From Caulobacterales bacterium (GTDB lineage: Bacteria > Pseudomonadota > Alphaproteobacteria > Caulobacterales > Caulobacteraceae), in contig CANJID010000026.1 in NCBI GenBank assembly GCA_947474395.1, positions 1 through 52,478 of the forward strand: a DNA stretch of 52,478 nt, read 5' to 3'. Of this stretch, positions 45,002 through 52,478 are shown piece by piece. Numbering within the stretch: the stretch's first letter is position 1; the number at the start of each line of letters is the position of its first letter. Made by a program: the position numbers and the translations under genes. The notes below the pieces were generated by a model, which did no database searches, was not told the DNA's origin, and saw only the letters and a program-made list of their open reading frames with translations.

Positions 45002-46567
45002 TTAGGTGTCCATCGGATGCCAGCGGGGCTTGGCGCTCGCGGCGCCGGCGCCCGCGTTGGCGCGGCGGCCGTCGCGTTGGCCCTGCTTGGGAGCGCCGTT
45101 TCCGCCGCCGTTGCCCTTATGCGGGGGACGGCTGCGGTTGCTGTCGCCGTTCCCGGCGCGACGGGCGTCGCCGAAACGCTGCTCACCCGAACGCGTCTCC
45201 GCGGGCTGGGCAGGCTGGACGCCGCGGCCTTCGCCGAAGCGCTGGCCGTTGGGACGGGTGTCATTGTTGCGGGCATCGGCGTGACGCTTGTCACCCTGGC
45301 GGCCGCCGTTCGGACGATTGCCGTTGGGGCGTTGAGCGTTGCGGCCATGGCTGTGCGAGCGGGCGTCGCCGGAGGGGGCGCGGGCCGGAGCCTGCTTTTC
45401 CGTCTCCGCGCGGGCGGCGGCCATGACGGCCAGGCTCTTGTCGCGACGGCGGTCGGTGGCCGGGATCTGCTGGCGGATGGCCCGCTCGATATCGCGGACC
45501 AGGCCGCGCTCGTCGTCGGCGCACAGGCTGATGGCCTGACCCGTGGCCCCGGCGCGGGCGGTGCGCCCGATGCGGTGGACGTAGGACTCAGGCACGTACG
45601 GAAGCTCGAAGTTCACGACGTGGCTGACCCCGTCGACGTCGATGCCACGGGCGGCGATGTCGGTGGCGACCAGCGCCCGGACCTGGCCGGCCTTGAAGGC
45701 GGCCAGCGCCCGTTCACGCTGGGGCTGGGACTTGTCGCCGTGGATGGCGACGGCGGAGATGCCGGCGGCTTCCAGGCCCTTGGTCACCTTGTCGGCGCCG
45801 CGCTTGGTGCGGGTGAAGATCAGGGTGCGGGACATGGAGGCGTCTTCGAACAACTCGGCCAGCAGCTCACGCTTGCGATCGCTCTCGACGTGGATCAGCC
45901 GCTGGGCGACCCGTTCGACCGTGGTGGCGGTCGGGGCGACGCTGACGCGGAGGGGATCGTTGAGCAGGTCGGACGCCAGCTTGCCGATTTCGGTCGGCAT
46001 GGTGGCGGAGAAGAACAGGTTCTGGCGCTGCTTCGGCAGGTGGCTGACGATGCGGCGGATCGGCACCAGGAAGCCGAGGTCGAGCATCTGGTCGGCCTCG
46101 TCGAGGACGAAGATCTCGGTCTCGCCGAGCTGGCAGGTGCGCTGGCCGAGGTGGTCGATCAGGCGGCCCGGGGTGGCGACGAGGACGTCGACGCCGCCGG
46201 CCAGGGCCCGTTCCTGCGGGCCGTACTTGGCGCCGCCGAACACAGTGGCGACCGAGACGCCCATATGCTTGCCGTAGGTGCGGAAGCTTTCGGCGATCTG
46301 GGTGGCCAGCTCGCGGGTCGGGGAGAGCACCAGGACGCGGCAGCCGCGGCGGGGGGCGTACTTCTTGTCGGCGGCCAGGCGATGCAGGATCGGCAGGGCG
46401 AAGGCGGCGGTCTTGCCGGTGCCGGTCTGAGCGATGCCCAGAAGGTCGCGGCCGGCCATGACGCCGGGGATGGCCTGGGCCTGGATCGGCGTCGGTTGCT
46501 CATAGCCTTCGGCGGTCAGCGCCTTGAGGAGGGGAGCGGCGAGGCCGAGATCGGTGAATTGGGTCAA
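45002..46567 (-). CDS. DEAD-box ATP-dependent RNA helicase, RhlE-like
   Basis: 521 residues. Motifs: Q motif PTPIQ (26-30), I AQTGTGKT (46-53), Ia PTRELA, Ib TPGR, II VLDEADQ, III SAT, and C-terminal domain V ATDIAARGIDV and VI HRIGRTAR. After about residue 375 there is a basic Arg/Asn/Gly-rich tail for RNA binding. Start is TTG at 46567 as no ATG/GTG lies before the Q motif. It precedes cspA-infA on the same strand; such helicases act in cold-shock RNA unwinding and ribosome assembly. Confidence 0.9.
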   Translation of the reverse strand: MTQFTDLGLAAPLLKALTAEGYEQPTPIQAQAIPGVMAGRDLLGIAQTGTGKTAAFALPILHRLAADKKYAPRRGCRVLVLSPTRELATQIAESFRTYGKHMGVSVATVFGGAKYGPQERALAGGVDVLVATPGRLIDHLGQRTCQLGETEIFVLDEADQMLDLGFLVPIRRIVSHLPKQRQNLFFSATMPTEIGKLASDLLNDPLRVSVAPTATTVERVAQRLIHVESDRKRELLAELFEDASMSRTLIFTRTKRGADKVTKGLEAAGISAVAIHGDKSQPQRERALAAFKAGQVRALVATDIAARGIDVDGVSHVVNFELPYVPESYVHRIGRTARAGATGQAISLCADDERGLVRDIERAIRQQIPATDRRRDKSLAVMAAARAETEKQAPARAPSGDARSHSHGRNAQRPNGNRPNGGRQGDKRHADARNNDTRPNGQRFGEGRGVQPAQPAETRSGEQRFGDARRAGNGDSNRSRPPHKGNGGGNGAPKQGQRDGRRANAGAGAASAKPRWHPMDT

Positions 46568-46829
46568 AACGTAGAGTCTTTCGCATAGGCGCGGCCGATG
46601 GCGGCCGAACGTATCGGCGCCATCGATCCCACGCGGAGGGTTAATGAAGCGCCCCGCGTACCTGGGCGATCTATGGGGTAGAAAAGGCGCTCAACAGGTG
46701 GAATGCGGGAAGCATCCCTCACGCGGCTGGAGCGCCGATGCCGCGCAGAACCTGCGCGAACGGGCTGCTCATCGGCGCTTTTCCCCGGAAAGTCAAGGTA
46801 ATTGTGCGATGCAGCAGGGCGGGCCCCGC

Positions 46830-48260
46830 CTACTTCGGTCTCGTTTTGCGGTTGGCGACGAGGGCGAAGGCGGCGATCGCGGCCCCCAGGCAGGCCGCCG
46901 CTCCGACCATGGCAGCGAGGCGGAACGCCTCCGTCAGGGCCGCTCCCCGCGCGGCCAGCACACCTCCCAGGAGGGCGGTGGCGACCAGACCCCCGGTGCG
47001 GGCGGCGGCGCTGTTCAGTCCCGAGGCCGAGCCCTGGTGGTGGGCGTCCACCGAGGTTAGGACGGCGGTGGTCAGGGGCGCGACGGCGCCCGCCATGCCG
47101 ATGCTCATGACCAGGACGGCGGGCAGGACGGTGGTCCAGTAGTCGCCGCCCTCGCCGATGCGCATGGCCAGGAGGAAGCCGGCCGCCACGATCAGGGGGC
47201 CAAGGGTCAGGGGCAGGCGGGGGCCGAGCTTGCCCGCGAGCGAGCCCATCACCGGCGAGACCAGGGCGATCAGGATGGGGAAGGGCAGGAGGGCCGCCCC
47301 CGCGGCGGTCGCCGAATAGCCGGCGCGTTCGATCAGGACAAAGGGGACCATGACCAGCAAGCCCCCGAGCGCACCGTAGAGCAGCAGAGTCAGGAGGGTC
47401 AGGCCGACGAAGCTCTTCGACCCGAACAGGGCCAGCGGCGCCATGGCCTTGTCGCCGCGCCGCCTCTCGATGAAGACGAAGGCGAGGCTGAGGACGATCC
47501 CGGCGACCAGGGCCGCGACGGACGAAGCGGTCCACCCCTCCCGGCCGGAACCGGCGGTGAGCCCCCAGGTCAGGCCGGCGAGGCCTCCGGTGGCGGTCAG
47601 GGCTCCGGCGAGATCCAGAGGGATGCGGGGCCCGTCGTCGGCCTCGTCGCGGACGTAGAACCAGGCCAGCGCCATGGCCGCCGCCGCGATCGGCAGGTTG
47701 AGGAGAAAGATCGAGCGCCAGCCGCTGGTGTCGATCAGCCAGCCCCCGAGCACCGGCCCCACGGCGCCCGCCGCCGACCCCGCCGCCGCCCAGGTCCCGA
47801 TGGCCCGCCCCCGCGCCTCGCCGGAGAAGGCCGAGCCCAGGATCGCCAGGCTGTTCGGCATCAGCATCGCCGCTCCGGTCCCCTGGACGATGCGGGCCAG
47901 GATCAGGGTGGCCAGGGTGGGGGCGAGGGCGCAGGCGATCGACGCCAGGGCGAAGAGGGCGGTCCCGGCGATCAGCATGCGGCGCCGCCCGAACCGGTCG
48001 CCGAGCGCGCCGCCGAGCAGCAGCAGAGCGCTGACGGGCAGCAGATAGGCGTTGACCACCCATTGCAGGGCGCTCGCGTCACCTTGCAGGGTGCGGCCGA
48101 TGGCCGGCAGGCCGACATTGACCACCGAGCCGTCCACGAAGGCGAGGCTGGAGGCGAGGATGGTGGTCAAGAGGACCAGGCGCGGATGCGCAACCTTCCG
48201 GCCGTCGGGGCGGGCCAGGGCGGCCGCCGAGTCACAGGCCGCGTGGCCGAACGATCCCAA
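46830..48260 (-). CDS. MFS multidrug exporter, DHA2 (14-helix) family
   Basis: 476 residues, about 14 transmembrane helices. DHA2 motifs: SSLAFVDGSVVNVGLPAIGR in helix 1, GGALGDRFGRRRMLIAGT loop, and the antiporter motif C-like GSAAGAVGPVLGGWL in helix 5. Proton-driven export of drugs or metabolites across the inner membrane is expected. The start is uncertain: TTG at 48260 is the first candidate in frame. Followed downstream by about 260 bases without a visible gene. Confidence 0.85.
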   Translation of the reverse strand: MGSFGHAACDSAAALARPDGRKVAHPRLVLLTTILASSLAFVDGSVVNVGLPAIGRTLQGDASALQWVVNAYLLPVSALLLLGGALGDRFGRRRMLIAGTALFALASIACALAPTLATLILARIVQGTGAAMLMPNSLAILGSAFSGEARGRAIGTWAAAGSAAGAVGPVLGGWLIDTSGWRSIFLLNLPIAAAAMALAWFYVRDEADDGPRIPLDLAGALTATGGLAGLTWGLTAGSGREGWTASSVAALVAGIVLSLAFVFIERRRGDKAMAPLALFGSKSFVGLTLLTLLLYGALGGLLVMVPFVLIERAGYSATAAGAALLPFPILIALVSPVMGSLAGKLGPRLPLTLGPLIVAAGFLLAMRIGEGGDYWTTVLPAVLVMSIGMAGAVAPLTTAVLTSVDAHHQGSASGLNSAAARTGGLVATALLGGVLAARGAALTEAFRLAAMVGAAACLGAAIAAFALVANRKTRPK

Positions 48261-48290
48261 GCCCCTGCCCTCCCGGTGTGTCCGAAGACC

Positions 48291-49331
48291 CTACGCCAAA
48301 TCGCGCGCCGGGGCCTTCGCCACGGCCAGCCGCCGGAACTGGCGGAAGGAGATCAGGCGCTGGCTGGCCTCGTCCCAGAGCGAGAGCCCCGCGCAGCGCA
48401 GGCTGGCGCCCAGGCTGAGGCGGTTGACGTCGCGCAGCTCGGGGTGGTCCCGCAGCACCGCGGGGAGCCGGTAGAAGGGGATGCGGCTGCCGACATGATG
48501 CACGTGGTGGACGCCGATATTGCCGGTCATCCAGCGCAGGACGGCGGGCAGGTCATAGTGTGACGAGCCTTGCAGGGCCGCCTCGGTGGGATTCCAGGAC
48601 CCCCGGCGGGCCCAGTAGGTGCGCTCGAACTGATGCTGGACGAAGAACAGCCAGACCCCGATCGAGGCGGCCAGGGCCATGGTCGGCAGGTGCACCAGGA
48701 GGAGCGCGGGCCAGCCCGCCAGCCAGCCCACTGAGACCGCGAGGACCGCGACCATGGCGTTTGTGGTCATGGCGCTGACCCAGGGCCAGATCCCCTCGCG
48801 CATCAGGCCGACCGGCAGCCGCTGCTCCACCACGAACAGATAGGCGGGGCCGAGGCCGAACAGGACCACGGGATGGCGGTAGAGCCGGTATCCCAGGCGA
48901 CGCCAGAAGGGCAGGGCCCGGTACTCGTCCACCGTCAGGGTGGCGATGTCGCCCAGGCCCCGGTGATCGAGGTCGCCGGCGGTGGCGTGGTGCACGGCAT
49001 GGGAGCGCCGCCAGCAGTCGTAGGGCGTCATGGTCAGGACGCCGATCACCCGCCCGGTCCAGTCGTTGGCCGCCGCGCTGCGGAAGAAGGACCGGTGGCT
49101 GCAGTCGTGCTGGACGATGAACAGGCGCACCATGAAGCCCGCCGCGGGGACCGCCAGCAGCAGGGCCAGCCACCACAGGCCGAAGGCGGAGGCGACCCAG
49201 GCGCAGGCCCAGATGGCCAGCAGGGGGCCGGCCGAGAGGGCGATCTCGAGGATGGAGCGGGGCAGGCTCGGACGCTGGTAGGCGGCCAGGACCTGGCGCC
49301 AGGCTGGCTCTTGGGGGGTGTGTTCGCTCAA
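48291..49331 (-). CDS. membrane fatty acid desaturase
   Basis: 346 residues. Three histidine boxes HDCSH (75-79), HAVHH (111-115) and HHVHH (about 280) bind the di-iron centre, and hydrophobic segments between them fit the desaturase topology. It probably introduces a double bond in membrane acyl chains. The frame is open to an ATG at 49490, but TTG at 49331 (then SEHTPQEP) begins the conserved part and has a GGG purine site; the start is tentative. The MFS gene follows 30 bases downstream. Confidence 0.85.
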   Translation of the reverse strand: MSEHTPQEPAWRQVLAAYQRPSLPRSILEIALSAGPLLAIWACAWVASAFGLWWLALLLAVPAAGFMVRLFIVQHDCSHRSFFRSAAANDWTGRVIGVLTMTPYDCWRRSHAVHHATAGDLDHRGLGDIATLTVDEYRALPFWRRLGYRLYRHPVVLFGLGPAYLFVVEQRLPVGLMREGIWPWVSAMTTNAMVAVLAVSVGWLAGWPALLLVHLPTMALAASIGVWLFFVQHQFERTYWARRGSWNPTEAALQGSSHYDLPAVLRWMTGNIGVHHVHHVGSRIPFYRLPAVLRDHPELRDVNRLSLGASLRCAGLSLWDEASQRLISFRQFRRLAVAKAPARDLA

Positions 49332-49524
49332 AACCCTTACTCTCGGGCTGGCCGCAAGAGGCGAGGCGAGCCCAGACGGCTGACGGCGGAAGAGGACCGA
49401 CGGATAAATGCCTAACGCGCGACGGGCCTGAATGGGGGCCGTCGCCGGTTCTTTAGATTGAGCGAGGGGCGCGCGTGGGGCTTGACGCACCCCCCCCTCG
49501 CGCCCGCGCCGCCTCAGCTCAGAA

Positions 49525-51654
49525 TTACTGAGCTGCGACCGTGATCAGGGCGTCGAGGGCGATCGCCCCGGAGCCCTTGGGATGCACCACGACGGGATTG
49601 AGATCCAGTTCGCCGATGCTTGGCGTGGAACGCAGGGCCGCCCCCAAGCCGAAGATGATTTCGACCACGGCGTCCACATCCAGGGCCGGCGAGCCTCGAT
49701 AGCCGTCCAGCAAGGCCGCGCATTTCAGCTTGCGCAGCTCAGCCGCGATCGCACCGCGCGACAGGTCGGCCGGCAGAAGCCGGACATCGTGGAGCATCTC
49801 GGCAAGCACGCCTCCGAAGCCCACCAGGATTATCGGACCCCAATCCGGATCATTTCGGCCGCCGATGATCAGTTCGACCCCCATCTTGCCCATGCTTTCG
49901 ACCAGGACGCCGTCCAGGACCAGGCCGGGCCGCGCAGCTGTGATGTTCTCCTGCAGTCGGGCCCAGCCGGCCGCCAGGGCGGCGGCGTCTTTCAGCCCGA
50001 GGATCACGCCGCCGGCGTCGCTCTTGTGCGACAGGTCGGCCGATTGGGCCTTCAGCACGACAGGGTAACCCAGGGCCTGCGCCGCGGCTTCCGCCTCCTG
50101 CAGGCTGGTCGCCATGCGCCCCTTCGGAAAGGGAACGCCCAGGGGCGCAAGGATGGCCTTGGCCCTGTATTCGGGAACCACGCCGGCGGCGGGAAGGCCG
50201 GGCAAGGCCGAGCCGGGCGCGGGCTGGGCGTCGGCCGCGCCCCGCTCGACAGCGGTCAGGCGCTTGATCGCCCGCAGGGCCCGATCGGCCGTGGGGAAAT
50301 AGGGCACGCCTTCGGCGCGTAGCGCGTCGACGATGTCCGTGGGGACGTCCGCGCCTTCGTCCACGCCGGCGAAGATGACCGGCTTGGTCCGCGCGTTGGC
50401 GCGCAAGGCGGCCAGAAGGGGCTGCGCCTTGAGGCTGAGGGTTCGAGGATCGCTTTGGATGATTCCGGCCAGGACGCAGCCGACGCGGTCATCCTTCAGC
50501 AGGGCGGTCAGGACACGGTTGTACAGGTCCGGATCGACGAGCCCCTGAGCGGTGATGTCCAGCGGATTGCTGACCCCGACGAAGTCAGGCATGGCCGCGC
50601 GCAGTTCCGGCGAGTCGTCGTCGTGCAGAGGCGGCAGCGCCAGGTCGAGCGCCTCGCACAGATCGAGCGTCAGCGCCTTGAGCGCCCCGGATTCGCCGAG
50701 CACCGCCGTCCCGCCCTTGGGCAATGCGGCGCAGCGCAGAGCGATCTCGCTCATATCGCCGAGCTCCTCCAGGTCTTCGGCGATCGCGACGCCGGCATGG
50801 CCCACGAACAGGCGCATGGTCTGGTAGTCGCCCGCCATCGCCCCGGTGTGGGTGGCCGCCGATTCACGCGCGGCGCCGCTCTTGCCGGGATGGAGCAGGG
50901 TTATGGTCTTGCCCTTTTCGCGGGCCCGCCGTGCAGCCTGCAGGAAGCGCTGAGGATAGCGGAACTGCTCCACGATCATGGCGATGACGCGCGTGGTCGG
51001 ATGGTCGACCAGGTACTCAAGGTAATCTTCGACGCTCGAGCCGGCTTCGTTGCCCGTGGAGATGGAGAAGGAAAGGTCGAGCTTGCGCTTGGCGAGGGTC
51101 GCGGCCAACACGGCGGCCATGGCGCCGCTCTGCGAGATGACGCCGAGGCGCCTATCCCCGCCGCCGCCGGGCGTTGTGGTCTCGACAAAGGTCAAGGGGA
51201 TGCGGTCGATGAAGTTGACCATTCCGAGGCAGTTCGGGCCTTCCAGCACCATCCCCGCGGCCAGGGCCGTGGCGGCGATCTCGCGCTGCTCGGCCAAGCC
51301 CTCCTCGCCTCCCTCGGCGAAGCCGGACGAAAAGACGATGGCCGCTCCCACCTTGCGCCGGGCGAGCGCCTTGATCACCTCAAGCACCGCCGGCTTCGGG
51401 ATCGCCAGGACGGCCGCATCCACGTCGTCGGGCAGGTCGTCGACGGATTTCAGGCAGGGCCGGCCGTTGATCTCCTCGCGCTTGGGGTTGATCAGATGGA
51501 TGTCGCCCGAGAACCCGTTGCGCTCGAGATTTTCGAGGAGCGAAGCGCCCAAGGCCCCCGGGTTTGCTGACGCCCCGACGATGGCGACCGAGCGCGGTCG
51601 CAACAGCCGGTCGAGGTTCAGAGCGGGGGCTTGGGGCCGATCCATGGTGATCAC
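49525..51654 (-). CDS. ADP-forming acyl-CoA ligase (acetate-CoA ligase family, alpha-beta fusion)
   Basis: 709 residues. CoA-binding domain (RPRSVAIVGASANPGALG, 20-37), ligase-CoA domains with GPNCLGMVN and GVISQSGAMAAV, and the phospho-histidine in AATHTGAMAGD (about 268). The C-terminal ATP-grasp domain includes YPVVLKAQSADLSHKSDAGGV and GRNDPDWGPIILVGFGGVLAE. Such fused enzymes make acyl-CoA from acetate, pimelate or aromatic acids (for example FerA-type feruloyl-CoA synthetase); the substrate here is not determined. Codon use is slightly less GC-biased than neighbours. It stands alone beside tRNA-Arg. Confidence 0.88.
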   Translation of the reverse strand: MITMDRPQAPALNLDRLLRPRSVAIVGASANPGALGASLLENLERNGFSGDIHLINPKREEINGRPCLKSVDDLPDDVDAAVLAIPKPAVLEVIKALARRKVGAAIVFSSGFAEGGEEGLAEQREIAATALAAGMVLEGPNCLGMVNFIDRIPLTFVETTTPGGGGDRRLGVISQSGAMAAVLAATLAKRKLDLSFSISTGNEAGSSVEDYLEYLVDHPTTRVIAMIVEQFRYPQRFLQAARRAREKGKTITLLHPGKSGAARESAATHTGAMAGDYQTMRLFVGHAGVAIAEDLEELGDMSEIALRCAALPKGGTAVLGESGALKALTLDLCEALDLALPPLHDDDSPELRAAMPDFVGVSNPLDITAQGLVDPDLYNRVLTALLKDDRVGCVLAGIIQSDPRTLSLKAQPLLAALRANARTKPVIFAGVDEGADVPTDIVDALRAEGVPYFPTADRALRAIKRLTAVERGAADAQPAPGSALPGLPAAGVVPEYRAKAILAPLGVPFPKGRMATSLQEAEAAAQALGYPVVLKAQSADLSHKSDAGGVILGLKDAAALAAGWARLQENITAARPGLVLDGVLVESMGKMGVELIIGGRNDPDWGPIILVGFGGVLAEMLHDVRLLPADLSRGAIAAELRKLKCAALLDGYRGSPALDVDAVVEIIFGLGAALRSTPSIGELDLNPVVVHPKGSGAIALDALITVAAQ

Positions 51655-51903
51655 TTTCAGTTGTCGCTATCGCGCCGTCGTGGGCGCAGTTCTTTGCTTG
51701 GAATTTCCGGCTACGCCAAGCCCCGGCGTGTAGGTCTTTTGTAGATCAAGAGCCTTGATACTGATGTGAGAGCCGCCCACGGCCCGCACCGTCCTGCCGG
51801 AGCCCGGCAAGGCTTGAACGGCGCCCGTCCAGGCCCCAGCTTCGGCTTGCGCAGGCTCCGTGATGCGTCTAGGAACTGCGCCCTTGGCCGCTAAGGCCAG
51901 TGC

Positions 51904-51980
51904 GCGCCCGTAGCTCAGCTGGATAGAGCATCAGACTACGAATCTGAGGGTCGGACGTTCGAATCGTTCCGGGCGCGCCA
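51904..51980 (+). tRNA. tRNA-Arg (anticodon ACG)
   Basis: 77-nt cloverleaf: acceptor GCGCCCG / CGGGCGC, D arm GCTC-AGCTGGATA-GAGC, anticodon arm TCAGA-CTACGAA-TCTGA, T arm GGACG-TTCGAAT-CGTTC, discriminator G and CCA. Sequence character changes right after it. Confidence 0.97.
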
Positions 51981-52360
51981 ATTTTTCTATAATAGAATCA
52001 ATTAAATAGGTTTTGGTCTATAGCCGGGTTGTTTCCGGCGCGACGCGAGTTGGAAGCACATAGGAAGCGCGCGCGCTGAAAATTCGAGGCTAGGCACCCC
52101 CCCCCACCCCCTTCGATTTTCCCGCTAGCCAGACCCCACCCGGGGGGCACCCCCCATTTTCGGTTGATGGGACCCACGCGGGCCTCTGCTTACTAATCTG
52201 CGCAGGCGATGGGCTTGGCTGGGGATCTGTTGCGGAAGGGGAGCGCTATTATAGTGGGCCCGATGCTACCGGCTATCACCGCCTCAATTCTCTACGACCT
52301 CGAGCAGTGTCAGAAGCGCGTGGAACTCGACATGTTCGGCAATCCGGCGAGTGCGACCCC
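51981..52360. other. atypical sequence after tRNA-Arg, no clear gene
   Basis: Begins AT-rich (51981-52025), then holds long C and G runs (a nine-C run near 52097, GGGGGG/CCCCCC at 52142-52155 followed by ATTTT). A 61-codon open frame at 52209-52394 resembles nothing known. Consistent with the end of an integrated element. Confidence 0.5.
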
Positions 52361-52478
52361 ACCAGAGACAAGCTGCGCGTCGATACGCGGCTGAAGCTCC
52401 TCGCCACGTGGAACCCGGGCCGGTGGGGCGACCGCGTGCAGCTCCGTCACGCCAACGCCGACGGCGAGAAGATCGACA
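52361..52478 (+). pseudogene. phage terminase small subunit-like fragment (runs off the window)
   Basis: The frame ending at the window edge reads DKLRVDTRLKLLATWNPGRW then GDRVQLRHANADGEK. This R-V-D-T-R-x-x-L-L-A-x-W-x-P-x-x-x-G-D-R-V pattern is typical of the C-terminal part of small terminase-like phage proteins, which recognise DNA for packaging. The expected N-terminal part is not visible in the same frame, so it is either a remnant or frameshifted. The rest lies outside the window. Confidence 0.45.

Noticed and set aside
46644-47060. 139-codon plus-strand gene before the MFS gene end
   Set aside because: No ribosome site or domain, and most of it is antisense to the MFS coding sequence.

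Overview
The window is very GC-rich, densely packed alphaproteobacterial chromosome. Gene order (cycM-type cytochrome divergent from kdsB-pheA; sucCDAB-lpd; DUF484-xerC; zur next to a ZnuD-like receptor), a Zur-type palindrome GTTATA-ATATAAC, EcfG-type promoter matches and alphaproteobacterial palindromic repeats point to Caulobacteraceae, most likely Phenylobacterium or a close relative. This placement rests on family recognition, not on a search.

Layout. 1-4.2 kb: pheA (cut by the window edge), kdsB, a membrane-anchored cytochrome c, an NlpC/P60 hydrolase and an M17 aminopeptidase. 4.3-9.4 kb: a secreted TPR protein, a cupin/JmjC-like protein, a class V aminotransferase, then leuD-leuB behind a structured leader. 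9.4-10.9 kb: a membrane LytTR regulator divergent from a DUF2306 membrane protein. 10.9-19.7 kb: a TCA block, sucC-sucD-sucA-sucB-[FkbM methyltransferase]-lpd, encoding succinyl-CoA synthetase and the 2-oxoglutarate dehydrogenase complex. 19.7-26.7 kb: two GNATs, a TauE/SafE permease, xerC-DUF484, a transaldolase-like aldolase, a YgjP-type metallopeptidase and PBP1A. 27-28.5 kb: msrP-msrQ periplasmic methionine sulfoxide repair, preceded by two EcfG-like promoter matches. 28.6-32 kb: a poorly understood cassette with a Cys-rich FkbH-like HAD protein, a NodB-type deacetylase and a DUF6065 protein, ending at tRNA-Gly(GCC).

32.1-34.9 kb is bracketed by tRNA-Gly and a second copy of the tRNA 3' end (32 nt, one mismatch), the mark of an integration event; it carries a chemoreceptor and a small secreted protein but no integrase. 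35-38.4 kb: a secreted protein facing a DUF6152 protein and a quinoprotein dehydrogenase, the most attractive uncharacterised exported set here. 38.7-44.3 kb: zinc/metal genes (zur, a ZnuD-like TonB receptor with two Zur boxes, a PhoD phosphatase, a His-rich CDF transporter). 44.3-46.6 kb: infA, cspA and a DEAD-box helicase, a translation/cold-shock group. 46.8-51.7 kb: an MFS exporter, a fatty acid desaturase and an ADP-forming acyl-CoA ligase. The window ends with tRNA-Arg(ACG) followed by atypical sequence and a phage terminase-small-subunit-like fragment, probably the edge of an integrated element.

The core genes look intact. No CRISPR array, rRNA, IS element or recognisable defence system was seen. 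Gaps of about 250-280 bases at 46568-46829 and 51655-51903 show no convincing gene or structure.
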